A stretch of 64,000 nt of DNA from NCBI RefSeq assembly GCF_026262505.1, contig NC_067204.1, forward strand, positions 23,529,300 to 23,593,299. The letters run 5' to 3'. The position numbers and the translations under genes were made by a program. Position 1 is the first letter of the stretch; the number at the start of each line of letters is the position of its first letter. Shown here in pieces: positions 21,181 through 31,194 of the stretch. The DNA comes from Trichomonas vaginalis G3. Its lineage: Eukaryota > Parabasalia > Trichomonadida > Trichomonadidae. The notes under the pieces are model-generated. The model was given only the letters and a program-made list of their open reading frames with translations. It made no database searches and was not told the origin of the DNA.

Positions 21181-21514
21181 TAGTATATGTGGAAGGGTTG
21201 TGTGACTTTTTTTGTAAACGTAAGAATTCATACAATATTGAACGATTTTGTATCATTTTTTTTAACATATGAAGTAAAAAATGTATGATTCTTACGGTTT
21301 TTATTCTTACGTTTTTGAATAAATTAAGATTTAAAAAATTTTCAAAATTGTAAGACATTTACACTCAGCCCATACATATATATAATGAAAAATAAAAGAA
21401 GCCATATATAGATGATGTCAGCTATTCCACAATTAATTAAACATTGTTTAAATCATGAATGGAATCAATGGAGTCATAATCAAAGACCTCATAAACGAGA
21501 AAAAGAAATTGAAA
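21181..21514. other. spacer without gene
   Basis: AT-rich sequence with a near-repeat of TTTTTGTAAACGTAAGAATT and ATTCTTACGGTTTTTATTCT in both orientations (about 21208-21315). This gives a weak inverted repeat. No gene seen. Confidence 0.45.
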
Positions 21515-21883
21515 CTAAGGATTATTTGAATTTATGAAATCAATTATTTGATTCATTCTTTCTTCAATCTCTTCTATTCTTTTTGTTAAATCATCAATTT
21601 TCATTAATGAGGTGATTCTTGATTGAGGAATAGATTTCAAACTAACCACTCCTTTTATTTTTGAAATTTTGAATCCATCAACTTTAAACATTTTATTCAA
21701 TTTACACGTTGTCAATTCTTCAAATAATTTTTTATTATTGGCATAATAGTCATTAAATTCTTCAATAGATGAAAAAATTTTTATTTCAGTAATTGGTTTA
21801 ATAATGTTTATTTTTTGTTTATCATCTTTACTTTCATTTATTTCTTCCTCCTCTGTTTCATTTATTTTTAAAATCGGTTTCAT
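21515..21883 (-). CDS. small coiled-coil protein, unknown
   Basis: 122 residues starting MKPILKINETEEEEINESKD. An acidic N-terminus is followed by a conserved-looking central part (FNDYYANNKKLFEELTTCKL, FKVDGFKISKIKGVVSLKS) and a C-terminal coiled coil (DDLTKRIEEIEERMNQIIDF). The frame starts at its first ATG and is complete. I recognise no domain. Proteins of this build could pair through the coiled coil. The central SxxEFNxYY...LNKMF pattern looks like a repeated trichomonad family, but that is an impression. Confidence 0.6.
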   Translation of the reverse strand: MKPILKINETEEEEINESKDDKQKINIIKPITEIKIFSSIEEFNDYYANNKKLFEELTTCKLNKMFKVDGFKISKIKGVVSLKSIPQSRITSLMKIDDLTKRIEEIEERMNQIIDFINSNNP

Positions 21884-22371
21884 TTATCATTAAATAAAAA
21901 TTAGAATATGGCAAACGAGAGAGGGTCAAAGTTGCTATTTGTCACTTTTCCACAAGAATCTAATGGGGAAAAAGTTATCATATAGTTGATCTCATTCACT
22001 GAGGTGAGAGATGCATGTAGTGTAATGTTATAAACAGTGGGATTGCTGCTCTAAGTCCTAGGTTCGAGACACATTGGCTTCATTTTTCTCTTTTTTATTG
22101 ACGTAAACTATTCAATTTTTGTGTTCTCCATTCAAATTTCAGAATTTTTTTTGCAGATTTCACGCTACATTCGAAGTTACCTTTTGTAACAACCACCACT
22201 GCCTACGAAAGACGAAAGTGTGTCACGATTTCACCCGGAAATCCGACGGTTGTTTAAGAGTATGCACTTTTGTCACCTACTCTATGGCAAACCCAAATTT
22301 TAGCTAAAAGTGACAGGGAAAAAAACGTTTAGTATTAAAAAAAAGACCGATGAGAGCTTCGTTCGAAATAT

Positions 22372-22433
22372 AGAGGGAACTGAGAATGCGCAACCATTCT
22401 CAGGGAATATTGGATGCTATTCCCGTTCCCTCT
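22372..22433. repeat. perfect three-way-junction palindrome
   Basis: AGAGGGAAC (22372-22380) pairs with GTTCCCTCT (22425-22433). Between them TGAGAATG (22381-22388) pairs with CATTCTCA (22395-22402), and GGGAAT (22403-22408) pairs with ATTCCC (22419-22424). The three stems of 9, 8 and 6 bp abut with no unpaired base at the junction. Confidence 0.85.
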
Positions 22434-22474
22434 GTATGGAAAATTGAGGTTTTCAAAGGGAGTTAAAATAAAAT

Positions 22475-22709
22475 ACAAATTTATACTAATTTACTTCAAA
22501 ATACAAAAGTATTTGACAGCTAAAATTAGTTACTTTAGCAAGCCTATCAATACCCTTTTACGATTATTGTTACTTTTTCGAAATAAAAGTAAAAACAAAT
22601 TTATACTAATTTACTTCAAAATACAAAAGTATTTGACAGCTAAAATTAGTTACTTTAGCAAGCCTATCAATACCCTTTTACGATTATTGCTACTTTTTCG
22701 AAATAAAAT
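22475..22709. repeat. 120-bp tandem repeat, two copies
   Basis: ACAAATTTATACTAATTTAC starts at 22475 and again at 22595. The copies differ at only a few positions and the second fades at about 22709. The long ORF across it results from duplication. Confidence 0.9.
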
Positions 22710-22940
22710 AAATTTATTATCAAAAACCTTTTTTCTTAGTAAAAATAAAAATGTTATTTTATATCAAGTTTTTATTCATAAATTTTTATAATGTTGTATA
22801 AATTTCATTAAAATTTACGTACATATTAAGGTACTTATCTTCTACATATATAATCTTCATTAGATATATACATGATAAATAAAATTCATAAAACATTAAA
22901 AATCAAAAAATTAGATGAACCTTGGCAATTAAACTTTATT

Positions 22941-23003
22941 AAAAAAAAAAAAAAAAAAAAAAAAGGTAGTGGGGCTTCCAGGCACTTCGTGCCTTCTAGC
23001 CCT
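22941..23003 (+). repeat. element 1 left terminal inverted repeat
   Basis: A24 followed by GGTAGTGGGGCTTCCAGGCA and on to CCCTGA. The non-A part folds on itself: GGGCT pairs with AGCCC and AGGCAC with GTGCCT around a TTC loop, so the single strand forms a nested hairpin. The same sequence lies inverted at 46261-46323. Confidence 0.9.
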
Positions 23004-23078
23004 GATGTTGATGTTTAGAATATGAGAGAGGTCCTATAAACCGGAGAAAGTGTCATATAAACATCTGTCATTTTACTC

Positions 23079-24165
23079 AGAATTTTCATGAAATTTACAC
23101 CAAAAATATATTTTAGGGTAGAAGGGTATATCTAACCTCTTTTCTAACCTCTTTTCTACCCTCTTGAATTTTCATGAAATTTACACCAAAAATATATTTT
23201 AGGGTAGAAGGGTATATCTAACCTCTTTTCTAACCTCTTTTCTACCCTCTTGAATTTTCATGAAATTTACACCAAAAATATATTTTAGGGTAGAAGGGTA
23301 TATCTAACCTCTTTTCTAACCTCTTTTCTACCCTCTTGAATTTTCATGAAATTTACACCAAAAATATATTTTAGGGTAGAAGGGTATATCTAACCTCTTT
23401 TCTAACCTCTTTTCTACCCTCTTGAATTTTCATGAAATTTACACCAAAAATATATTTTAGGGTAGAAGGGTATATCTAACCTCTTTTCTAACCTCTTTTC
23501 TACCCTCTTGAATTTTCATGAAATTTACACCAAAAATATACTACTAGGGTCATTTACGAAGAATTCTCAACAAAGTCTTTACGATGAAGTCTTGACAAAG
23601 TCTTTACGAAGAAGTCTCAACAAAGTCTTTACGAAGAAGTCTTAACAAAGTCTTTACGAAGAAGTCTCAACAAAGTCTTTACGAAGAAGTCTTAACAAAG
23701 TCTTTACGAAGAAATTCATGAAAATTCAAGAGGGTAGAAAAGAGGTTAGAAAAGAGGTTAGATATACCCTTCTACCCTAAAATATATTTTTGGGTCATTT
23801 ACGAAGAAGTCTCAACAAAGTCTTTACGAAGAAGTCTCAACAAAGTCTTTACGAAGAAGTCTCAACAAAGTCTTTACGAAGAAGTCTTGACAAAACATTT
23901 ACGAAGAAATTCATGAAAATTCAAGAGGGTAGAAAAGAGGTTAGAAAAGAGGTTAGATATACCCTTCTACCCTAAAATATATTTTTGGGTCATTTACACT
24001 CATTTACGAAGAAATCTCAACAAAGTCTTTACGAAGAAGTCACAATAAAACATCTGTCATTTTACTCAGAATTTTATACAGAATTCGGCAAAAATATATT
24101 TTAGGGTAGAAGGGTATATCTAACCTCTTTTCTAACCTCTTTTCTACCCATATGTCCTTACTGAA
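23079..24165. repeat. element 1 repeat block R1 (86-bp and 25-bp units)
   Basis: About five to six copies of an 86-bp unit (GAATTTTCATGAAATTTACA continuing to TAGGGTAGAAGGGTATATCT) precede arrays of a 25-bp unit (ACGAAGAAGTCTCAACAAAG plus TCTTT). Parts of the 86-bp unit recur in inverse orientation near 23720 and 23910. Related blocks lie at 31340-31770, 32780-33190 and 44990-46255. Confidence 0.9.
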
Positions 24166-24225
24166 AAAGTGTCATATAAACATCTGTCACTTTTCAGGTA
24201 AAAACATTTTTATTATATATATAAA

Positions 24226-25041
24226 ATGAATTTTACAAAACCACCGTTACCCTTCTTTGGAAATAAGAGTAGATGTAAAGATATTCTATTGAGAGAACTT
24301 AAGAAACTACCGAATGGTCTAACATTTGTAGACTTGTTCGGTGGAAGTTTCTATATATCTCATTTGTGCCATACAATATTTCCTGACTCAAAGATTATAT
24401 GCAATGACTTCGACAACTATATGGACCGTCTCAAACATATACCAGACAAACAATATATTGAAAGCGTTAAAAGAAAAGATACCTATAGGTAAGATGGAAC
24501 GTATACCATTAGATAAGAAAAATATTGTGAGAGAGGTTTTGAAAAAAGCAGAATATATAGACTGGGATAGTATATCTGCTAGACTATTATATAGTGGTGC
24601 TATAAGAGTTCATGACATTGAAACACTTATGTCAAAAGTTTTATATCTTAACTATACAATGTTTTCAAAGAGAACATAGAAAAATATATTGAGGGTATAG
24701 AGTTTGTGAGATGTCATTGGACAGAGTTGTATGAAAAATATAAAGACAAGGAAAATGTTTTCTTTATAGTGGACCCGCCGTTCTTTAACACATGGGATTT
24801 TCAATACCAAGTAGACTGGACTTTGAGAGACTCTTTAGAAACTTTAGACGTTTTACATAACCATCCATGCTTTTACTTTACATCCGATAAAAGTGGTTTG
24901 GAAAGTGTCATGAGATGGTTAGAGGACATACATGACTATGAGTTTATATATGACAAGATAGAATATGAGAGAGGTCCTATAAACTGGAGAAAGTGTCATA
25001 ACAAAGAAATTTTACTAGTAAGTAAATGTGGTTTGAAATAG
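24226..25041 (+). pseudogene. D12-class DNA adenine methyltransferase region (element 1, decayed)
   Basis: The region contains the start MNFTKPPLPFFGNKSRCKDI, the SAM-binding motif TFVDLFGGSFYI and the catalytic DPPF motif (FFIVDPPFFNTW). This order and spacing is typical of D12-type N6-adenine methyltransferases (Dam-like), found in many large DNA viruses and phages. In an active element the enzyme would methylate element DNA, protecting or marking it. It sits next to the left terminal repeat, downstream of repeat block R1, and points inwards. The region looks decayed. A T-rich stretch (TTTTTATTATATATATAAA) precedes the start. Confidence 0.75.
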
Positions 25042-25180
25042 GATTGTTGGTTTTAGGTTTTTTCCATTGTGTCATTTATTTATTTGACGTGGCAGAAAAG
25101 TACAGAGAATATGAAGATGAACCAATGCCTGCAAATGTTCAGCATATGTACTCGTAAGAGATATTTTTATCTAATATTAA

Positions 25181-25441
25181 ATGGACGCACAGAACTTAGC
25201 GAATGCACAGCAACCTGGACAACCAAACCCAGAGAATATTCCAAATGAAGTTAGAATACAAACTGCAATGGCAAACTATGGTCAAGTGCCAACAGATGTA
25301 CAAATGCAAACTGCCATGTCAAATGACGCTGCGTTAGGTTTGCCACCATGGTATGCAAATATGAGATGGAAAGAGTTTTATACAAACCTGAAGTGGGATA
25401 TAAAACAACTTTATGCAGATGACGCGAAACACAGGAGTTGA
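25181..25441 (+). CDS. small Gln/Pro-rich protein (element 1), unknown
   Basis: 86 residues, MDAQNLANAQQPGQPNPENI. It has a near-repeat (VRIQTAMANYGQVPTDVQMQ) and a tryptophan/tyrosine-rich C-terminus (PPWYANMRWKEFYTNLKWDI). No domain recognised. Located between the methyltransferase and a small amphipathic minor-protein region, it could be a small structural protein. Confidence 0.5.
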   Translation: MDAQNLANAQQPGQPNPENIPNEVRIQTAMANYGQVPTDVQMQTAMSNDAALGLPPWYANMRWKEFYTNLKWDIKQLYADDAKHRS

Positions 25442-25561
25442 CCCAGAATATGTTTTCTACCAGAGGAGAAACAGAATGTATGAGCTCCAGTTAAAGAATG
25501 CTATGGAACTCAACAGGAAACGTAGAGACTAGGCGGACATTAGATTTTTACATATAGTAAA

Positions 25562-25802
25562 ATGGGTTTCTTCAGTAGTATTGGAAACTTCTTCAGAAGA
25601 GTTGGAAGAGGTATATGGAATGGAATAAAATGTCGGAAGAGGAATTTGGAACGGAGTCAAAAATATTGGTAAAAGAGTAGGTCAGTTTGTTGGTATTATA
25701 CCTAAAGACCCTGAACCAGAAGAACAAGCTCCTGTTATACAACAGCCTGAACCTGCACCACAGTCTAGTTGGCAACCAAATCCAACACCTCAACCGTATT
25801 AA
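25562..25802 (+). pseudogene. small amphipathic minor-capsid-like protein region (element 1)
   Basis: Starts MGFFSSIGNFFRRVGRGIWN, an amphipathic basic helix like the one at 29213, and ends in a Pro/Gln-rich tail (EEQAPVIQQPEPAPQSS). Such short proteins are common beside capsid genes in Polintons and adenoviruses (pVI/pX-like membrane-active proteins). The relation is by pattern only. The region looks decayed. Confidence 0.45.
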
Positions 25803-25805
25803 AAA

Positions 25806-26657
25806 TTATATTTTTACCGTTCGATAGTAGTTGTATATGAAACTAAGTTCTAAGTAAAACGCGTGGTATAATGGAATTATTCTCTTTCTTCCATCTGTAG
25901 TAAACCATACTTGAAAGTCTGAAATACTTCCACTCGGTGGTTCATATAGCTTTGTAGGTTTTTCGTAAAAGTCATTTGCCAAGCATAAAAAAGAGTTTTG
26001 TGCGCCAGAAAATGAAGCATGAACTATAATAGCATCTGAGTCGAAAACATTTTCATATGTTCCATTAGGGTTTTCGACTTCATAAAAGTTCGGGTGTACT
26101 GGATATTCTGCAGGCTGATTTAACATCCTCAAAAATCTATACCATGCCAAGTTGTTATATTTTGTAGAAATATAAACGTCTTCTCCAAGGTCTTCTATTC
26201 TATTGAATTTAACAGTTGCATTTTTCCTGTCATATATATAATATCGAGATGGTACTCTCCTTCGTCAATGTTGTACTGTTTTGCATATTCGAGATAGATA
26301 TCGTTTATTTTTTCTTGAAAAGCTTGAAGAGTTGTTTCTAAGTTTACAAGCAAATTCACTTGTAAAAGTTTTCCCTGTTCAAATTTCTCATACGTACGTT
26401 TTTCTTTGTTATAGTATCGAATTTCAAAACCGACCGTAAATGGGAAACCATGTATGGCTTCTGAAATGAACTTCATTCTACGAAAGCCAATAGCTTTTGT
26501 GACGGATGGGTCTCCTTAACCATCTTAGTGGGTAGTCAAAACGATAGCCTTCATGCTTTACGGTCTCTGTCTCAAACTTTTGACCGACATTCGTAAAAAG
26601 TTCATCTAATGGTTTAGTTGTAGCAACTCTTGAATTTTCTTTTTCTATTGAAAGCAT
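25806..26657 (-). pseudogene. unidentified element 1 protein region, minus strand (decayed)
   Basis: Minus-strand coding-like sequence running from an ATG at 26657 (MLSIEKENSRVATTKPLDEL). It includes FTVGFEIRYYNKEKRTYEKF and ends in IIPLYHAFYLELSFIYNYYR. The composition suggests a beta-rich structural protein. The final part (SDFQVWFTTDGRKR) faintly resembles the element 2 protein at 51472-51951 (LEFWFKYPDGKK). It is decayed and its function unknown. Confidence 0.4.
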
Positions 26658-26675
26658 ATTTTATCTAGAATAAAA

Positions 26676-28239
26676 ATGTCGAATGAAACAGCGTCTATGA
26701 GAGAAATACAACACAACCGACAACTCATTTTGCAAGCTCTAAATAAGAACACAACAAACTTTTCAAACTATTCTAAGATATCTGAGTCATTGAAAGAAGG
26801 AAACTTAAAACTGACGATAAACCCAATGACAGATGAGTTTCTGTTTCAAGACAGTAAGAACCATACTGTCTGTGTAAATCCAACAAAAGGAACTTTAAAC
26901 GAGAAACCTATAGATGAACTTCTTTTGAAAGCAGATGTTAACAACAAAGCTGACAAAGAGTATGTCATTGAAAAAGTTCAAGAAGAACATGACAGAGCAG
27001 ATGCAACATATGCAACAAAAGCAGATGTTAACAACAAAGCTGACAAAGAGTATGTCATTGAAAAAGTTCAAGAAGAACATGACAGAGCAGATGCAACATA
27101 TGCAACAAAAGAACATACTCATCCTGAACTAGCAGACAAAACATATGTTGACAATAAAATGTCAAGTGAAGTGACAAGAGCTGAAAACGAATATTCTAAA
27201 AAGACTCATACACATACCATTGCAAAATATTACAAACTTACAAGAAACCTTAAACAGGAAAAGTGACGTTGGACATACACATACCATTGCAAATATTACA
27301 AACTTACAAGAAACCTTAAACAGGAAAAGTGACGTTGGACATACACATACCATTGCAAATATTACAAACTTACAAGAAACCTTAAACAGGAAAAGTGACG
27401 TTGGACATACACATACATCTTCTGAAATAACAGACTTAAACGTTAGCCTTGAAAGAAGGCAGATAAGAACCATACACACGATTTCTTCGCAACTGTTGGT
27501 ATAGAAAATATTGAAGGAACGGTTGAAGAAACTGGGGATGTATTAAATTGGAAACCTCCTAACTTTCCACAAGGTTTAACATCGGAGGATGACATAACGA
27601 CGATGAAATACACTAGATGTAGAAATGTCTATGTCATGGAGGATGAAAACAAAGTTAAATTCACTGCTCAAGATTTATATGATAAAAAAGCTGACAAAAC
27701 ATATGTTAACGATGAGTTAGATAAAAAAGCTGACAAAACATATGTTAACGATGAGTTAGATAAAAAAGCTGACAAAACAGAGCTTCAAACGTTAAAGACA
27801 GAAATACTTCAAACACTATATCCTATAGGTTCTATTTACACGTCAATGAACTCTACCAAACCAGAAGTAGTACTTGGTTTTGGAACTTGGACTCAAATAG
27901 TCGACAGGTTTTTGTATTGTGCAAACTCTTCAAAAGGAAACAGGTGGAAGTAAAACGATTTCAGGTGCAAATTTACCTGCACACAGTCACTACATAGATT
28001 TAAGTACATCTCAAGCAGGTTGGCATAAGCATAGATTTTGGGATTGGTCAGCAATGAAAAAAGGTAAAGGATATGATGTTAAAGACGACGTTCAGTTTGC
28101 TATAAATTGTTTCTGGGGTAGCACACAGGGAGATGGAAACCATACACATCGCGTTTCGGGATATACGCAAACAACGGGACAAAGTAAAGACTACATGCCA
28201 CCTTACATGACAGTTTACGCATGGTATAGAATTGCTTAG
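26676..28239 (+). pseudogene. phage-like fibre region with tail-collar C-terminus (element 1, decayed)
   Basis: Follows a T-rich start box. The N-terminal stalk contains repeats such as NKADKEYVIEKVQEEHDRAD, then ITNLQETLNRKSDVGHTHT repeats and KKADKTYVNDELD repeats, all typical of trimeric phage fibres. The C-terminal part carries YPIGSIYTSMNSTKP, FGTWTQIVDRFLYC, and a His-rich segment (LPAHSHYI, NHTHRV) ending DYMPPYMTVYAWYRIA, which is the tail-collar/short-tail-fibre pattern. The expected role is host-surface attachment. Element 2 has a close relative at 53070-54844. The region appears decayed. Confidence 0.72.
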
Positions 28240-29195
28240 TCGTCATTTTCAACTTCTTTAGCATATTCGTCAGGAGTTGTCTTATATTTGTTAGGAACTG
28301 TCTTTGAAAGTATACCACCTTGAACTTTGACAAGTTTGAAACGAGGTCTGACAATAGTAGTTTTATCTTCTGCTTGCAGTCTGTACATTTTGCCATGTTT
28401 GCCTAAAACTTCATAATATTCTCTTGTATACTTTCTTCTATTTTTACGAACACGAATGTGAGTACCTGTCGGGTTCCCATTGTTGTCATAGTCAATAGTA
28501 TTTTCATATGGGTCGCGTTTAGGTATTTCTATTTTTACTTTGTCACCTTTCTGAAGTTTGAAGCCCGGCATTCTTTCTTGTTCATCCCTTTTGACTAAAT
28601 TATTAAATATATAGTCTTTCTCTAAGTCAGGGTTGTTTTTCATTTCTTCGGGGGAGTGGTTTCCCAAACCTTTTTGTTTACGGTTATTGTAAATATTTAA
28701 AACTTGTCTCATCTTTGCCATGGAGAAATGTCTATATTTGTCGTCATATGACATTTCATCTACCTCACCACCTTGTGGTTGATTTAAGTCTCTTAAGATT
28801 TTTATACAACTGTCAATGACACCAAGAGCAGAATGGTTTTGGTCGACAATGAAATATTGGTTTACATTTTTTGAACGCAGATAGTTTTTAATATCGTCTG
28901 ATTTGAAAGAACTTTCATAGTCAGATGTCAGTTTTGTTGGATGGTATTTGTCAACGAATATTGTCAAAGCAGTTTTCACATCTAAAATATTTTTGGACTG
29001 TAATGGTATGGCTTCACAGTATCTTGTGTTTTGACCAACAAATATTAGCCAGTATGGAGGTCCATCTTCTCTATACCTCGGAATGTTTTCCAAGATATCC
29101 ATAAACCAAGCATTTGGTGTTGAACTAAAGATTTTTATCATGAGTGCTTTCTTTGTCGCTTTAGAAACATAGGGGTCCTTGTTTGAATTCGTCAT
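28236..29195 (-). CDS. retrovirus-like (rve) integrase (element 1)
   Basis: 319 residues. The RNase H-like catalytic core includes PYWLIFVGQNTRYCEAIPL, the strand with LTSDYESSFKS (second acidic residue) and SALGVIDSCIKILRD near the third. A C-terminal basic SH3-like part (FKLQKGDKVKIEIPKRDPYE, KHGKMYRLQAEDKTTIVRPR) resembles the DNA-binding tail of Polinton integrases. The enzyme would insert the element and create the 6-bp TTTATT duplication. It overlaps the end of the fibre region by four bases, tail to tail, and its start faces the 29213 gene. Confidence 0.8.
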   Translation of the reverse strand: MTNSNKDPYVSKATKKALMIKIFSSTPNAWFMDILENIPRYREDGPPYWLIFVGQNTRYCEAIPLQSKNILDVKTALTIFVDKYHPTKLTSDYESSFKSDDIKNYLRSKNVNQYFIVDQNHSALGVIDSCIKILRDLNQPQGGEVDEMSYDDKYRHFSMAKMRQVLNIYNNRKQKGLGNHSPEEMKNNPDLEKDYIFNNLVKRDEQERMPGFKLQKGDKVKIEIPKRDPYENTIDYDNNGNPTGTHIRVRKNRRKYTREYYEVLGKHGKMYRLQAEDKTTIVRPRFKLVKVQGGILSKTVPNKYKTTPDEYAKEVENDD

Positions 29196-29212
29196 TTTTT
29201 AACCCATAAGAA

Positions 29213-29614
29213 ATGGGTTTATTTGGCGCGTTAGCAGGAGTTGCATCCAGATTTTTGCCCGCAGTGGGAACAATAGCCAGAGGTGTATTTGGAGTTGGAA
29301 GGAAGATTTTGAGTACATTAGGTATACTGAAAGAGAAAGCACAACCTATTATACAAACTGTACAGAAAGGTTGGGATGTAGCACGAGATGCAGCAAATCT
29401 TATTCCAAATCCTGAAACAAGAGGAAAAGTTCAAGGATGGATGGACAATGTAGGAAGAGAAGCAGGAAACTACTATAACAAAGCAAATGACTACTATAAC
29501 CAAGCAGGGCACTATATGGACCAAGGTGAAAGATTCTTTAACAGAGGATATAACCATGCACAACAATGGGTAAACAACAACCAACCTCAACCGCCTCAAA
29601 CGTGGGGAATGTAA
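29213..29614 (+). CDS. amphipathic minor-capsid-like protein (element 1)
   Basis: 133 residues beginning MGLFGALAGVASRFLPAVGT, a glycine-rich hydrophobic helix with basic residues. A helical section follows (ILKEKAQPIIQTVQKGWDVA), then an Asn/Tyr/Gln-rich C-terminus (AGNYYNKANDYYNQAGHYMD). The build recalls adenovirus pVI-type membrane-lytic proteins and similar small Polinton genes (pattern-based inference). It shares its opening with the region at 25562. Confidence 0.5.
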   Translation: MGLFGALAGVASRFLPAVGTIARGVFGVGRKILSTLGILKEKAQPIIQTVQKGWDVARDAANLIPNPETRGKVQGWMDNVGREAGNYYNKANDYYNQAGHYMDQGERFFNRGYNHAQQWVNNNQPQPPQTWGM

Positions 29615-29616
29615 AG

Positions 29617-29809
29617 TTTTTTACTGAGATGAAATGAACAATACAGCATTGAGACAAATGGGCTCAAGATGGATTTGTCGACTTCCAGTAGTTACACCAC
29701 CACGTGTTTGTCAAGTTCTTCCTATACCTCAGGAAGTTTTAGACCGACTTAAAAAACCTAAACAACCAGTTGAAAACAAACCAAACTAAAATTTTTTACT
29801 GAGATGAAA
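29617..29809 (+). promoter_or_regulatory. duplicated start box TTTTTTACTGAGATGAA
   Basis: The 17-mer TTTTTTACTGAGATGAA stands directly before the ATG at 29634 and again before the ATG at 29810. Identical sequence before two unrelated genes suggests a promoter or leader of element 1 genes. Confidence 0.55.
29634..29789 (+). CDS. 51-residue basic protein (element 1)
   Basis: MNNTALRQMGSRWICRLPVV followed by a Pro/Lys-rich tail to KPN. It sits between two larger genes and has the same upstream box as the next gene, which supports expression. No domain recognised. Confidence 0.5.
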   Translation: MNNTALRQMGSRWICRLPVVTPPRVCQVLPIPQEVLDRLKKPKQPVENKPN

Positions 29810-30393
29810 TGACCGAAGAAGTTGAAACGGTAGATTTGACACCACAAACAAAAAGTTCAGAACCATTGTCAAAACCTGTCAAAGAACTTACAGATGAAGA
29901 AAAAAATTCAATAATAGAAAGTGCCAGGTCTGGAAATACAAACCCTAACTACAAAGTCACTTTTCATAGAAATGGAACGGCTAGTATCTCAAAAAAGAAA
30001 CAGACTCTCACAAATAAAATATTGAAGTCTGAAGGAGCTTTCGAGACAACAGATGGAAAAGTTTACTTCACCGATCAACAGTTCATTATAGAACATCTCA
30101 TTGACTTAGAGTCGAAATATTCTAAACTTTACAACAAACACAAAAAGTTGAAAGGAAAACAAAAACAAATGGCATATGATATTTACGAAGATGTTGACGA
30201 CACAACCATACCTGCAAGTGAGGTAAAGTCAGAGGAACCAAAAAGTGACGAAAAACCAATAGAAGAAGAAAAACCAAAAACTGAAGATAAACCAAAACCA
30301 AAGTTTAGTTTCAATACTAAACCAAGTCAACCTTCATTAGCTGGTATGGGTTGGCGTCAAAGACTTATGGCAGCAGGTGGTTATGTTAAGTAA
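29810..30393 (+). CDS. unknown Lys/Glu-rich protein (element 1)
   Basis: 194 residues starting MTEEVETVDLTPQTKSSEPL. The middle has a compact part (NYKVTFHRNGTASISKKKQT, VYFTDQQFIIEHLIDLESKY) with a short coiled coil. The end is a low-complexity Lys/Glu/Pro linker and a basic tip (GMGWRQRLMAAGGYVK). A structural or core protein is plausible from composition and place. No family recognised. Confidence 0.55.
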
Positions 30394-30423
30394 AGAAAAA
30401 AACATTTTTTTATTTTTATAAAA

Positions 30424-31143
30424 ATGCCCCCATATAGAATGGATAGAAGGTCTGCTAGAATAAAAGCAGAGTTAGAAAGATATGGTTGGAGAGTTTCAAA
30501 GAAGTTTAAATATAGGAAGGGAAGACCCATAAAAGTCTATGACAAACTGGCTGGTCTTCGCTACGAGATGGACTTAGAAACAGCGCGCGCCAATTATCCA
30601 AACAGACTAGAGAGGTTAGAAGAAGAACGTCTTATGGACATGCCTTTCGATGTTAGTGAGCCTCAAGTTGAAGGACACGACGGCTTTGCCAGATTCTACT
30701 GGAAACATGACGAACAATTGCATCCTTTGAGACGGAAAAAAGGAAAAGGTGAAGACGCACATGCTCCCATGGAAAGAACAAGATATGCATATGAAAAGTA
30801 CCGTGAAGTTAGAAGTCAAATTACATCTGGTCGAACCTTTACAGTAAACTTTGACGAAGGAAAGAACAAAGAAGGCTTCATGGGTGTACTTGCTGCAATT
30901 CAAGACGGAAATAAGAAAGGACACAATCTCAGATTGACCATAACGGATTTGGACGGTCATATATACTATGCAAATGGCAATGAACAAACAGCTGCAAAAC
31001 TTCTTGACGCTTTCAAGACTACAAAGAGAGAACAAATGGTTGACTCCGACTCAGACATTTTGAATGCAATTGAAGGAATTGTAAGTGTAAAGTTCGAATG
31101 GTACCAACCTAACCCTCAAGCAGTCAGACAACATGTTTGTTAG
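30424..31143 (+). CDS. unknown basic protein (element 1)
   Basis: 239 residues, MPPYRMDRRSARIKAELERY, with many Arg/Lys in the first 120 residues and a globular-looking C-terminal half (FTVNFDEGKNKEGFMGVLAA, LRLTITDLDGHIYYANGNEQ). Preceded by the T-rich box (ATTTTTTTATTTTTATAAAA). No domain recognised. A DNA-binding or core role is possible from its charge. Confidence 0.55.
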   Translation: MPPYRMDRRSARIKAELERYGWRVSKKFKYRKGRPIKVYDKLAGLRYEMDLETARANYPNRLERLEEERLMDMPFDVSEPQVEGHDGFARFYWKHDEQLHPLRRKKGKGEDAHAPMERTRYAYEKYREVRSQITSGRTFTVNFDEGKNKEGFMGVLAAIQDGNKKGHNLRLTITDLDGHIYYANGNEQTAAKLLDAFKTTKREQMVDSDSDILNAIEGIVSVKFEWYQPNPQAVRQHVC

Positions 31144-31194
31144 ATGAGAAATATGAAATGGCATACCATTTTAAAACAATATATTTTTACATAT

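Larger units (their letters stand above)
21884..22940. other. non-coding region left of element 1
   Basis: Holds a three-way-junction palindrome (22372-22433), a 120-bp tandem repeat (22475-22709) and a 20-mer at 22296-22315 that recurs inverted at 46699-46718. Otherwise AT-rich with no supported gene. Confidence 0.5.

Noticed and set aside
22007-22080. tRNA-like sequence with a GGTTCGAGAC B-box-like string
   Set aside because: No acceptor or T-stem pairing could be made by eye; the match is limited to the box.
22414-22791. 125-residue ORF with duplicated segments
   Set aside because: Produced by the 120-bp tandem repeat; low-complexity Lys/Leu/Phe composition and no upstream signal.
23079-24050. 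CRISPR or telomeric repeat interpretation of block R1
   Set aside because: Units are contiguous without spacers, and the TTTAGGGTAG string is embedded in an 86-bp unit, not a tandem telomere repeat.
26676-28239. Bacterial or phage contamination as the source of the tail-collar genes
   Set aside because: A diverged second copy sits in element 2, both lie between element genes with AT-rich codon use, and both elements have termini or gene sets of eukaryotic Polinton type.
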